In this document: in pieces, positions 16,726-25,245 of the stretch
Layout: each line of letters begins with the position of its first letter
How positions within the stretch are numbered: position 1 is the first letter of the stretch
DNA from: Planctomycetes bacterium UBA7888
GTDB taxonomy: Bacteria > Planctomycetota > UBA1135
Length of the DNA stretch: 64,000 nt
Assembly: GCA_002500505.1 (NCBI GenBank)
Contig: DLRM01000028.1
Coordinates: 1-64,000, forward strand
Reading direction: 5' to 3'
Translations under genes and position numbers: made by a program
Notes under the pieces: model-generated
Seen by the model: only the letters and a program-made list of their open reading frames with translations
The model's database searches: none
What the model was told of the DNA's origin: nothing

Positions 16726-19700
16726 GTGAGCCTGCTACTCCCACTCTTGACCCTCCTCTCTCTTCAGGGAGAGACTCATCCGACTCCTCAAGTTCCTGAT
16801 GGATTTGAAGTAAAACTTTGGGCTTCGGACCCGCTCTTAGCCAACCCTGTTGTCTTTTACCCAGACGCTTTGGGGGGGGTGTATGTCTGCGAATCCTACC
16901 GACAAGAGACTGAAGGCATCCCTGACAACCGCGCTCATCAATATTGGACAGAAGATGACCTTCGGTGCATGACCGTGGAAGACCGTGCGGAAATGTACCT
17001 CAGGCACCATCCTGAATACGCAACGGAGTGGACGGATAAGGAAGACCGAATTGTGTTGGTCGAGGACCAAGATGAAGATGGGTTCGCCGACTCATCGAAA
17101 GTTTTTGCGGATGGCTTTAACGATTTACTGGACGGAACAGGTGCAGGCTTCTTGATTCGGCCCCGGCCTGGCGGAGGAACAAATTCGTGGTACACCTGCA
17201 TCCCCCACCTCTGGAAAATCCTAGATGAAGACGGTGATGGGGTTTCAGAGACGCGCGCTTCACTTCACCGAGGTTATGGGGTTCGCGTTGCCCTTAGAGG
17301 CCATGACATGCATGGGCTACAAATTGGCCCTGATGGCCGACTCTATTTTTCACTGGGAGACCGTGGTTATGCCGTCAATAACGACAATGGTGAGCTCCTC
17401 ACTAACCCGGGCAGCGGAGCAGTATTTCGTTGCGAGTTAGACGGATCTGGCCTTGAAATTTTTTGCGTCGGACTTCGCAATCCGCAAGAGCTTTGTTTCG
17501 ACGACTACGGAAACCTCTGGACCGGCGACAACAACTGCGACGCAGGCGACTCTGCCCGGATTGTATACCTAACAGAAGGGGGCGATTGCGGATGGAGGAT
17601 GAATTACCAATATCTGCCTGATCGCGGGCCATGGATGCCAGAGTCTTGGTGGAAGCCTGCACACCAAGGACAACCCGCTTTCCTGAACGCACCAATTGCA
17701 AACCTCACCAGTGGACCAAGTGGAATCTCGTATTACCCTGGCACTGGACTGCCTGAGTCTTTCTCCGAATCCTTCTTCATTGCCGATTTTCTCGGTGGAA
17801 AAGACTGGAGTGGAATTCGACGCTTCATGGTGGAGCCTATAGGGGCAGGTTTTCAGCTGTCCTTTGATGAAGAGTTCATTTGGAAAACTCTCGCAACGGA
17901 TGTGGACTTTATGCCCAACGGCTCCCTCATGGTCTCGGACTGGATAGAAGGTTGGTATGGCGTTGGAAAGGGGCGCCTTTGGGAGGTCCAGTCGACAGAT
18001 GAATTTGCTCGCCTTGAAGGAAAAGAAACCGCAAAGATACTTCGCAAATTTTGGGACTCGACTCAGAAGCAAACCCCTCTTCCAACCTCAGAACTCGTAT
18101 CCCTTCTTTCCCATCCCGATCGTCGAGTTCGGATGGAAGCGCAATTCGCCCTTGCAGAATTAGAAAGAGGCGATTTACTTCTCCAAACATTCCTTCAATC
18201 CAAACATCAGTTAGCCAGGATTCATTCTGTTTGGGGGCTTTCGCAGATTGAAAGAAAGGAACAATCCGGCCGAGTCTTACCTGTTCTAGTTCCGGCTCTT
18301 AACTCTGACCCTGACCCCGAAATTCGCGCCCAGCTTGCAAAAGCCATGGGGGAGCAAAAGGTTGCATCAGCAAAGAAAAATCTTCGGAACCTCCTAAAAG
18401 ACTCCTCCCTAAGAGTTCGCTACTTTGCGGCTTTGAGCCTAGGAAAACTAGGGGAAAATGACCTGAGCTCCAAAGCTCTTCTTCAGCTCGTTACCCAAAA
18501 CACGACGCAAGACAGGTTTATCCGGCATGCCGCTTCTATCGCACTCTCTAAAACTGCAAGCGATGATTTCCTCAAAGCTCTATCCAGCCATACCGAATCA
18601 AGTGTTCGGATGGCGGCGGTTCTCGCCCTGCGGCATCAACACTCGCCTGCCCTTCGCGCTTTCCTCCGCGACAAAGATCCACTTATTGCCACGGAAGCGG
18701 CAATTGCAATTTATGACTTGCCTATCTCGGATGCCTTGGGTGATCTTGCCGAGTCGTTGAATCAGGACGGCCTCTCAGATTCTCATCTACGAAGAGCAAT
18801 CCACGCATGCTATCTCAGTGGACGCGACAGCGATGCTGCCAGCCTTCACCGCTTCGTTCTTGCAAGCCCCGCTGAGAATAAACTCCGAGAAGAGGCTTTG
18901 GTAATTCTTTGGAGTTGGCACGAAACCTCTGGATTCGACCGGCTCCACAATACTTGGCGCCCAGAACTTCCTCGGGAAGATGTCAGCTGGGCGAATAACC
19001 AAGACCTTCCCCCACTCAAGGAGAAAGGACTTGCAGCTTCGCAAAAAGGGAAAAAAGTCTTCTTCGAAAATGCATCGGCTTCTTGCCAGAAATGTCATTG
19101 GATTCAGGGAGAGTCTTCAGGGGAAGCTCCTAGTGAAGTAGGACCAGAGCTTTCTTCGATTGGATTTTTTCTAAGCAAACAAGAACTTCAGAACTCGATT
19201 GCAAATCCTTCTGCCCAAATCGCACCCGGCTTTGAGATTCGTGATTCTTCAGGAAGCGATTTAGGAATTTCTGCGATGACTCCAAACTTGGGGGAAGTGC
19301 TCGGGGAAACTGAAGTAAAGAATTTGGTGGAGTATCTTGACTCCCTTCGTCGACCTAAAAAAGTGTTGGTGCATGTTTTCTCAGCGGGTTACGAGCACGC
19401 TGTTGCAAGAATGACGCCAGGTAAATTATCGCTCGTAGAGCGAAGCTGGACTTCATGGGCAAAGGAAAACCCTTGGCTGGAAGTCGTAGTTGATCGATCT
19501 CCAGAACAATTTTCCAAAGAAAATCTCGCTGATTTTGACGCCATCTTCCTTTACACCACCGGAGAACTTCCTTGGCCGGAAGGCGGAAAGCTCGCATTGC
19601 TTGACTTTGTTCAAAATGGAGGCGCTCTGATCGGAGCGCATTGCGCAAGCGACACTTTTTATGAATGGCCCGAGTTCGGCGAATTACTTGGTGGGTATTT

Positions 19701-20046
19701 CAACGGCCACCCTTGGCATGAGGAGGTTGGAATTAAGGTTGAAGACCCAGACCATCTTTCCACACAAAACCTGCCCACCTCGTTCGAAATCGTAGACGAA
19801 ATCTATCAATTTAAGGATTGGACCCGCGAAGGAAAACGAGTTCTGCTTTCCCTTGACACCGATTCCGTGGACATGACTCGGCCTACAATTCGCAGAGAAG
19901 ATGGAGATTTTGGAATTACATGGACACGGCGCCATGGGAAGGGGCGAATCTTTTACACTGCTCTTGGCCATCGCCCCGAAGTCTGGAAGTCCACCCTCTT
20001 CCAAGAGCATCTCCTCGGCGGAACCCTTTGGGCTACCCGAAAATGA
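16726..20046 (+). CDS. PVC-type haem-binding dehydrogenase fused to cytochrome c and ThuA domains
   Basis: A 1106-residue exported protein with several domains. After a short signal peptide comes a membrane-bound dehydrogenase-type beta-propeller (about 20-430, opening VPDGFEVKLWASDPLLANP, with FCVGLRNPQELCFD inside). Next are HEAT repeats (about 450-740), a single-haem cytochrome c domain with CQKCH at residues 787-791, and a ThuA-like glutamine-amidotransferase fold (about 878-1100, GAHCASDTFYEW, GHPWH). This architecture is a hallmark of planctomycetes and relatives and is thought to oxidise sugars while passing electrons to haem c. The start is GTG at 16726, just before the hydrophobic segment. 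Its TGA overlaps the next ATG. The substrate is unknown. Confidence 0.9.
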   Translation: MSLLLPLLTLLSLQGETHPTPQVPDGFEVKLWASDPLLANPVVFYPDALGGVYVCESYRQETEGIPDNRAHQYWTEDDLRCMTVEDRAEMYLRHHPEYATEWTDKEDRIVLVEDQDEDGFADSSKVFADGFNDLLDGTGAGFLIRPRPGGGTNSWYTCIPHLWKILDEDGDGVSETRASLHRGYGVRVALRGHDMHGLQIGPDGRLYFSLGDRGYAVNNDNGELLTNPGSGAVFRCELDGSGLEIFCVGLRNPQELCFDDYGNLWTGDNNCDAGDSARIVYLTEGGDCGWRMNYQYLPDRGPWMPESWWKPAHQGQPAFLNAPIANLTSGPSGISYYPGTGLPESFSESFFIADFLGGKDWSGIRRFMVEPIGAGFQLSFDEEFIWKTLATDVDFMPNGSLMVSDWIEGWYGVGKGRLWEVQSTDEFARLEGKETAKILRKFWDSTQKQTPLPTSELVSLLSHPDRRVRMEAQFALAELERGDLLLQTFLQSKHQLARIHSVWGLSQIERKEQSGRVLPVLVPALNSDPDPEIRAQLAKAMGEQKVASAKKNLRNLLKDSSLRVRYFAALSLGKLGENDLSSKALLQLVTQNTTQDRFIRHAASIALSKTASDDFLKALSSHTESSVRMAAVLALRHQHSPALRAFLRDKDPLIATEAAIAIYDLPISDALGDLAESLNQDGLSDSHLRRAIHACYLSGRDSDAASLHRFVLASPAENKLREEALVILWSWHETSGFDRLHNTWRPELPREDVSWANNQDLPPLKEKGLAASQKGKKVFFENASASCQKCHWIQGESSGEAPSEVGPELSSIGFFLSKQELQNSIANPSAQIAPGFEIRDSSGSDLGISAMTPNLGEVLGETEVKNLVEYLDSLRRPKKVLVHVFSAGYEHAVARMTPGKLSLVERSWTSWAKENPWLEVVVDRSPEQFSKENLADFDAIFLYTTGELPWPEGGKLALLDFVQNGGALIGAHCASDTFYEWPEFGELLGGYFNGHPWHEEVGIKVEDPDHLSTQNLPTSFEIVDEIYQFKDWTREGKRVLLSLDTDSVDMTRPTIRREDGDFGITWTRRHGKGRIFYTALGHRPEVWKSTLFQEHLLGGTLWATRK

Positions 20047-20930
20047 ACCACCTTTCACGAAGAACATTCCTCGCTACGGTTGCAGCGACAAGTGCGGCTA
20101 GACAACTCCTGAGTCATAATTTCACGCCACAGCCTTTCAAAAAGGCCGTCAAAATTGGCATGGTTCAAGAGGGAGACACGCTTCTTGAAAAATTCAAACT
20201 TTTAAAAGAATTGGGTTTTGATGGTGTGGAGATGGATAGTCCAAATGGCTACTCCACCAAGGAAGTCCTTGAAGCTCGGGACAAGTCAGGGCTCCCCATT
20301 CATGGTGTTGTCGATTCAACCCACTGGCGCAAAACTTTCAATCATGCGGACGAGAACACCCGCGATGAGGCTATCCAGGACCTCAAGACTGCCCTGCAAG
20401 ATGCTCATGATTTCGGCGCATCCACCGTTCTCGTTGTGCCAGCGGTTGTCAATAAAGGTGAATATTACGGAGTGGCCTGGAAGCGTGCACACGAGGCCAT
20501 TTCCTCTCAACTAGACTTAGCCGAAAAATTAGGGGTCAAGATAGCTTTTGAAAATGTTTGGAATAACTTTTTGATTTCTCCAGTTGAGATGTCCCATTGG
20601 ATAGACACCTTTGACTCTAATCAAGTTGGCGCTTATTTCGATGTGGGAAACATTCTTCGCTATGGGTGGCCCGAACACTGGATACGTGAGCTTGGCCACC
20701 GCATTTTAAAAATCGATGTCAAAGAATACAGCCGGACCAAGGCCAATGAGGAGGGAATCTGGGCTGGTTTTAGCGCTGAACTCTTAGAGGGCGATTGCGA
20801 TTGGCCTGTTGTGATGAAAGAGCTTCGCAACCTTGATTACGATGGTTGGTTCACCGCTGAAATTGGCGGAGGTGGGCGAAAACGCTTACAACAAATCGCA
20901 ACGAACATGGACAAGATTTTGGCAAGCTGA
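20043..20930 (+). CDS. Tat-exported sugar phosphate isomerase/epimerase-like TIM barrel
   Basis: A 295-residue protein of the xylose-isomerase-like TIM-barrel family (AP endonuclease 2 fold). A twin-arginine signal (MNHLSRRTFLATVAATSAA) indicates folded export. Metal-ligand positions typical of the fold are visible: IAFENVWNN, GAYFDVGN, ILKIDVKEY and WFTAEIGGG. It likely isomerises or epimerises a sugar or keto-sugar, or acts as a lyase. The substrate cannot be told. I start at ATG 20043 because the Tat motif begins there and it overlaps the upstream TGA (ATGA). Longer upstream in-frame starts lie inside the previous gene. It overlaps the next gene by one base. Confidence 0.88.
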   Translation: MNHLSRRTFLATVAATSAARQLLSHNFTPQPFKKAVKIGMVQEGDTLLEKFKLLKELGFDGVEMDSPNGYSTKEVLEARDKSGLPIHGVVDSTHWRKTFNHADENTRDEAIQDLKTALQDAHDFGASTVLVVPAVVNKGEYYGVAWKRAHEAISSQLDLAEKLGVKIAFENVWNNFLISPVEMSHWIDTFDSNQVGAYFDVGNILRYGWPEHWIRELGHRILKIDVKEYSRTKANEEGIWAGFSAELLEGDCDWPVVMKELRNLDYDGWFTAEIGGGGRKRLQQIATNMDKILAS

Positions 20931-22429
20931 TGCGCTTTCCATTTTTTCTCCTCCCCATCTTTTTATTAACTGCTTGTCAGCGGCCTGCACCTTCAGGGCC
21001 AAAAGTCCTCCTCATTGGAATTGACGGGTGCCGCCCGGATGCATTGAAACTTGCTGACACTCCCAACCTGGACCGCTTGATTGCCGTCGGCGCTTTCAAC
21101 CCCCAGGCGCAAACCTGCGCCCGCACCGTAAGTGGCCCTAGCTGGATGAGCATCCTAACTGGCGTTTGGCCTAATGTTCATCAGGTGGTGGACAATTCCT
21201 TTGAGGGGTATGCCCAAAGCAACGCCCCTCATTTCTTGACGAGAATTGAACAGGCGCATCCGGAATACCGAACAGCTTCTATTACTGAATGGGCACCCCT
21301 TGCTGATTTAGCGAAACCTGGTGCTGATTTAGCTTTGGCCCCTGAAAGTACAACTGAAGTTGCCAATCAGGCCATTTCTGAACTAAATAAAAATAGCCCA
21401 AATGTCCTTTTTCTTCACTTTGACGAAGTAGATCATGCGGGACATGCTTTTGGTTACGGACCAGAAATTCCGGAATACCAGAGAGCTATTGAGGAAGTGG
21501 ACTCTGAGCTGGGTCGCATTTTTAACGTAATGGACGATCTCGAGGATTGGCTCATACTCGCCACCACAGATCATGGTGGAACTGGAACCAGCCATGGGCA
21601 AGACATCCCTCTACACCGCACTGTTTTCCTGTTAGCCTCTGGCAATTACGATGGTGGTCCTAAAAGATGGCGTCGTTATGCCGAGGTGGTTGATATTGTC
21701 CCTACAATTCTTCGCCATCTTCAAATCCCTCTGAGCCCCGACTGGGGGATGTCTGGAGTTTCGTTGGGAATGAGTGCGCCTAGCTTCCCTGCTCCTCCGC
21801 CTGAACCATTTATTCAATCATTTGAAAACTCTTCCGCCACCATTGAAATGCTCCCAGTTCTTAATGGCGACTATTACTTATCCAAAACTGAAATTACTTG
21901 GGATGTTTTTGATTTATTTTTCTTACGTTCTCCAAACGAGATTGAAGTTGATGGAGTTTCTGGACCAAGCAAATCCGTCTTTCCCGTTGACCGCGGTTAT
22001 GGGCATGATGGTCACCCCGCGCTTGGAATGACCTTGAACTCCGCTCTTCATTTCTGCGAATGGCTCAGCGAAAAAACAGGGCGAAAGTATCGCCTCCCCA
22101 CTGAAGCGGAGTGGGCCATGGCCGCCAAGGGCGCTCAACACGGCTGGAGTCTCGATAATTCAGGTGGCAAGCCTCATTCCGGTGGTGAGCTCCCGGTTGA
22201 GAAGGGCGGCTTTTATGACATCGTTGGCAACCTTGCGGAGTGGGCAATCGATTCAGAAAAACAAGGAATAGCTTGTGGAGGATCCTTTTTGGATGAAACT
22301 GTTTCTCCGGATTCCCGCGCCCAATACGACATCAGTTGGCAAGCACGCGACCCCCAATGGCCAAAAAGCTCGTGGTGGATGTCAGATTGTGGCTGGGTTG
22401 GCATTCGCGTACTCTGCGAAGTCCCCTAA
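20930..22429 (+). CDS. Lipoprotein phosphodiesterase fused to a formylglycine-enzyme-like domain
   Basis: A 499-residue predicted lipoprotein (lipobox LLTAC). Residues about 23-285 are an alkaline-phosphatase-superfamily phosphodiesterase/nucleotide pyrophosphatase domain. Metal and nucleophile motifs are IGIDGCRPD, the RTVSGPSW segment with the Thr nucleophile, FDEVDHAGH and TTDHGGTGTSHG. Residues about 300-499 form an FGE/SUMF1-like domain (YRLPTEAEWAMAAKG, GNLAEWAID, ACGGSF, VGIRVL). The FGE half lacks an obvious catalytic cysteine pair, so it may be a binding module. A paralogue of the FGE half is at 25246-26064. The substrate may be an anionic phosphodiester or phosphonate; this is inference. 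Confidence 0.85.
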   Translation: MRFPFFLLPIFLLTACQRPAPSGPKVLLIGIDGCRPDALKLADTPNLDRLIAVGAFNPQAQTCARTVSGPSWMSILTGVWPNVHQVVDNSFEGYAQSNAPHFLTRIEQAHPEYRTASITEWAPLADLAKPGADLALAPESTTEVANQAISELNKNSPNVLFLHFDEVDHAGHAFGYGPEIPEYQRAIEEVDSELGRIFNVMDDLEDWLILATTDHGGTGTSHGQDIPLHRTVFLLASGNYDGGPKRWRRYAEVVDIVPTILRHLQIPLSPDWGMSGVSLGMSAPSFPAPPPEPFIQSFENSSATIEMLPVLNGDYYLSKTEITWDVFDLFFLRSPNEIEVDGVSGPSKSVFPVDRGYGHDGHPALGMTLNSALHFCEWLSEKTGRKYRLPTEAEWAMAAKGAQHGWSLDNSGGKPHSGGELPVEKGGFYDIVGNLAEWAIDSEKQGIACGGSFLDETVSPDSRAQYDISWQARDPQWPKSSWWMSDCGWVGIRVLCEVP

Positions 22430-22438
22430 ACTATTGGC

Positions 22439-23332
22439 ATGTCAATAAATCGCCGACAATTCTTGGCTGCTGGCGCGGCCCTCCCCATTCTTGCCTCCGA
22501 GTCTACTTCTTGTCAGGAGCCAATCGCCACAAGCCGACCCGGAGAAGGATTGCGCCACCAATTCGCCATTAATATTGAAATGTGGTTCAGGAATTTGGAT
22601 TTTTCCGACCGTATTCGAGCTACAGCTGACTTGGGTTTCAAGTGGGTAGAGTTTTGGCCATGGAGGAATAAAGACTTGGATGAAATTCAAATTGTTTGCG
22701 AGGATGTTGGAGTTCAAGTTGCGCAGTTCACTGGGTGGGGATTTTTTCCAGGAATGAACAACCCCAAAAACCATGACAAATTTGAAAACGAAATTCGAGA
22801 ATCTTGCGCTGCTGCAAAAAAAATTGGTGCTCCGATGATGACCGTGGTTGGTGGAAATGACCAACGCGGAATGAGCCAAGAGGAAATGCTCCAAAATATC
22901 ACAACAGGGCTCAAGCGAGTTGCCCCAATTGCTGAAGAAAATGAAGTCATGCTCATTCTTGAACCCATGAACATCAGGGTAGACCACAAAGGGCATTGCC
23001 TTTATGGATCACCTGATGCGGTCCGCATCTGCCGCCAAGTGGACTCCCCCATGGTCAAAATCAATTGGGACCTTTACCACATGCAAATTTCAGAAGGGGA
23101 TTTGTGTGGACGTCTACGGGAAGGCTTTGACCAAGTGGGCTACATCCAGCTTGCCGATCACCCTGGTCGCCATGAGCCGGGAACCGGAGAAATCCAATAT
23201 GGAAGGGTTTTTGAAGAGCTTGAAAAGCTAGGTTATGACGGCCCTATTGGTTGTGAGTGTAGCCCAAAAAACGGAGAACTTGAAGCTGCAAACAATATTG
23301 CGACTGCAGACCGATGGCGTTCTCGAAAATAA
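22439..23332 (+). CDS. Tat-exported hydroxypyruvate isomerase-like TIM barrel
   Basis: A 297-residue protein with a twin-arginine signal (MSINRRQFLAAGAALPILA). The TIM-barrel domain resembles hydroxypyruvate isomerase (Hyi): GFKWVEFWPW near the N-terminus, catalytic Glu in LILEPMN, metal ligands in KINWDLYHMQ, YIQLADHPGRHEPGTGEI, and the C-terminal Glu in IGCEC. Classical Hyi is cytoplasmic, so the exported form probably acts on a different hydroxy-keto acid or keto sugar. It follows the phosphodiesterase-FGE gene by 9 bp and precedes nagB by 14 bp, suggesting an operon. Confidence 0.88.
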   Translation: MSINRRQFLAAGAALPILASESTSCQEPIATSRPGEGLRHQFAINIEMWFRNLDFSDRIRATADLGFKWVEFWPWRNKDLDEIQIVCEDVGVQVAQFTGWGFFPGMNNPKNHDKFENEIRESCAAAKKIGAPMMTVVGGNDQRGMSQEEMLQNITTGLKRVAPIAEENEVMLILEPMNIRVDHKGHCLYGSPDAVRICRQVDSPMVKINWDLYHMQISEGDLCGRLREGFDQVGYIQLADHPGRHEPGTGEIQYGRVFEELEKLGYDGPIGCECSPKNGELEAANNIATADRWRSRK

Positions 23333-23346
23333 ATTGAGAGAGTAGA

Positions 23347-24057
23347 TTGAACGTTAAGGTCCACTCCAATCAAAATGAAGCCGCTCAAGAAATTGCTCTT
23401 GAGATTAAAGCACTTAGGAGCCAGTCCCTCAAAGAGACCTTGAACCTTGGGTTCGCAACCGGTTCCAGTATGATTCCGGTTTATGCTGCCCTCCGAAAAG
23501 AACTTGGGAAAAACCTACAAGGACTCTTTGGTTGGAATCTAGACGAATATTGGCCTCTCAAAAGCGTTGGAGAACTTTCTTTCTCTACCTTTATGAAAAA
23601 CCAAATACCTGGCGCACTCAACCCTCCGCGCTTGCCAGCGACTGATTTCGAGGGCCAAGAACTTGAAGACTTCTGTCAAAACTTTGAATTAGATATTAGA
23701 AAGGGAGGAGGAATTGACCTTCAACTTCTCGGGATTGGCATCAATGGCCACATTGGATTCAACGAACCTGGGTCTGAGATAACCTCTCGAACTCGGCTCG
23801 TAAGACTGAGCCAGAGCACAATCCAACGAGCAGGATTTCTTCAATGCCATGCACCAAAGTTTGCTATAACACAAGGGGTTGCCACAATTTTAGAAACAAA
23901 GCGAATTCGAATTGTTGCCTTTGGGGCAGAGAAATCTGCGGCGGTCGCCAAGGCAATTCATGGGCCCCAAGACCCCCAGTGCCCCGCATCTTTTCTTCAA
24001 AAACATAGAGATGTCATTTGGCATCTTGATTCAGACGCAGCGAAACTTCTCGGCTAA
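23347..24057 (+). CDS. nagB: Glucosamine-6-phosphate deaminase
   Basis: A 236-residue cytoplasmic NagB/6-phosphogluconolactonase-family enzyme converting glucosamine-6-phosphate to fructose-6-phosphate and ammonia. Landmarks are the phosphate loop FATGSSM, NLDEYWPL with the proton-relay Asp, LLGIGINGHIGFNEPGS with the catalytic Asn-Gly-His set, and the later LVRLSQST segment. It is slightly short for the family. The start is TTG at 23347, preceded by a GAGAG stretch; no better start is available. It ends 4 bp from the end of nagA on the opposite strand, so the two genes of one pathway are convergent rather than in an operon. Confidence 0.92.
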   Translation: MNVKVHSNQNEAAQEIALEIKALRSQSLKETLNLGFATGSSMIPVYAALRKELGKNLQGLFGWNLDEYWPLKSVGELSFSTFMKNQIPGALNPPRLPATDFEGQELEDFCQNFELDIRKGGGIDLQLLGIGINGHIGFNEPGSEITSRTRLVRLSQSTIQRAGFLQCHAPKFAITQGVATILETKRIRIVAFGAEKSAAVAKAIHGPQDPQCPASFLQKHRDVIWHLDSDAAKLLG

Positions 24058-24061
24058 GACC

Positions 24062-25222
24062 TTAGGAGGTTTTAACTCCACCCACCCAAGTGCTCAGGAT
24101 TTTTCCTGTCGGTCCAAGGGCCACTAAGTCCGCCAACTTCCCTTTCAGAAAAACGCCGCGATTGCCAAACATCTCTCCAGGGCGAATACAACCTCCTTGA
24201 ATTATTTGAGCCCAATTAAGGCTACCGTCTTTGAGGCGCGCAAAGAGAAGGCGGGGAAGGGCATCCATTGTTCCCCCTAGGCCTCCGTCGGGCCTCTTAG
24301 CGGCAGACCCTTTGCGGCTCAGCAAGAGGCCACCAGCTTTAAATGACTTAACTGGTGTTCCCGCATGAGAAAGATTATCGCTCTGGAACATAATCTGTTT
24401 CATCAACCTAGGCGTGTTGGCCCATAGCTTTAGAGTCTCAGGGCAAACATGATTCCCATCAGGAATCACACCAACCCAAGGAATCTTCCCTTCCATAGCA
24501 AGCCCAATTGGGCCTAGTTCTCTCGCTTGCAAAGGGAGCATCCGGTTCCCAAGGTGTGTCATTCCGATTGAACCACCAGCTCTGGCCAATATTTGAGAAC
24601 AAGTGGAATAACCTGCTTGGGTGTGACCAAAGCTTGGAATACACCCTTGAGATTGCAAAGCTACAACCAATTCTAAAGCGCCTGGAAGGCATGGGTCCAA
24701 GGTCATCATTCGCAAATACCCTCCGACAGCCTTGAAGATGTCGCGAACGGCTCTTTTGGTCGGCCTCCTTAACTCTCCTTGTGGAAGAGCTCCAGCCATC
24801 TCCTTTCCAAGGAATGGACCCTCTAGGTGCCATCCTTCTAAACGAGCAGTTCCCCGCGAATCCGCGCTTCGCCTCCCGTGCTGGCGAAGTTTGCTCCATC
24901 GCTCACGCGCTACGCGGAGTTGAGCATTGCTAATGGGATAAAAACCAGAAAGAACGCTTGTAACTCCTTCCTTCGCGAGGGAATGCGCCATCTCAAGAAG
25001 CTCTTCCACCGTTGCGAAGGGAGCAGAATGTCCACAAAAACCGTGACAAAGGGTGTCAACAAATCCAGGTGCTATCCGAGCATTTCCCAAATCTTCAATT
25101 GAAGATGCCAATCGACGTGGAGGGCTTCCCCTGGCAACCCGAACAATCTTGCCGCCTTTCCACGACAGCCACCCAGAATGGAACTCTCCATTCAGCCAAA
25201 GTCGACCGCGCACTCCCTTCAT
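24062..25222 (-). CDS. nagA: N-acetylglucosamine-6-phosphate deacetylase
   Basis: A 386-residue amidohydrolase-superfamily enzyme that removes acetate from N-acetylglucosamine-6-phosphate to feed NagB. Visible motifs are APGFVDTLCHG, the metal-binding HLEGPFLG, SFGHTQAGY, MTHLGNRM, GVIPDGNHV and the QSDNLSHAG segment that carries the catalytic Asp in the family. It is cytoplasmic with no signal peptide. It is read toward nagB and diverges from the FGE-like lipoprotein gene with only 23 bp between their starts. The Arg-rich N-terminus is somewhat unusual. Confidence 0.9.
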   Translation of the reverse strand: MKGVRGRLWLNGEFHSGWLSWKGGKIVRVARGSPPRRLASSIEDLGNARIAPGFVDTLCHGFCGHSAPFATVEELLEMAHSLAKEGVTSVLSGFYPISNAQLRVARERWSKLRQHGRRSADSRGTARLEGWHLEGPFLGKEMAGALPQGELRRPTKRAVRDIFKAVGGYLRMMTLDPCLPGALELVVALQSQGCIPSFGHTQAGYSTCSQILARAGGSIGMTHLGNRMLPLQARELGPIGLAMEGKIPWVGVIPDGNHVCPETLKLWANTPRLMKQIMFQSDNLSHAGTPVKSFKAGGLLLSRKGSAAKRPDGGLGGTMDALPRLLFARLKDGSLNWAQIIQGGCIRPGEMFGNRGVFLKGKLADLVALGPTGKILSTWVGGVKTS

Positions 25223-25245
25223 ACTCCTATGCTAATCTTTCACCC

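Noticed and set aside
22442..22996. A 184-codon minus-strand frame opposite the Hyi-like gene
   Set aside because: It is antisense to the Tat signal and catalytic barrel of a clear gene. The Phe/Ser-rich translation has no domain.
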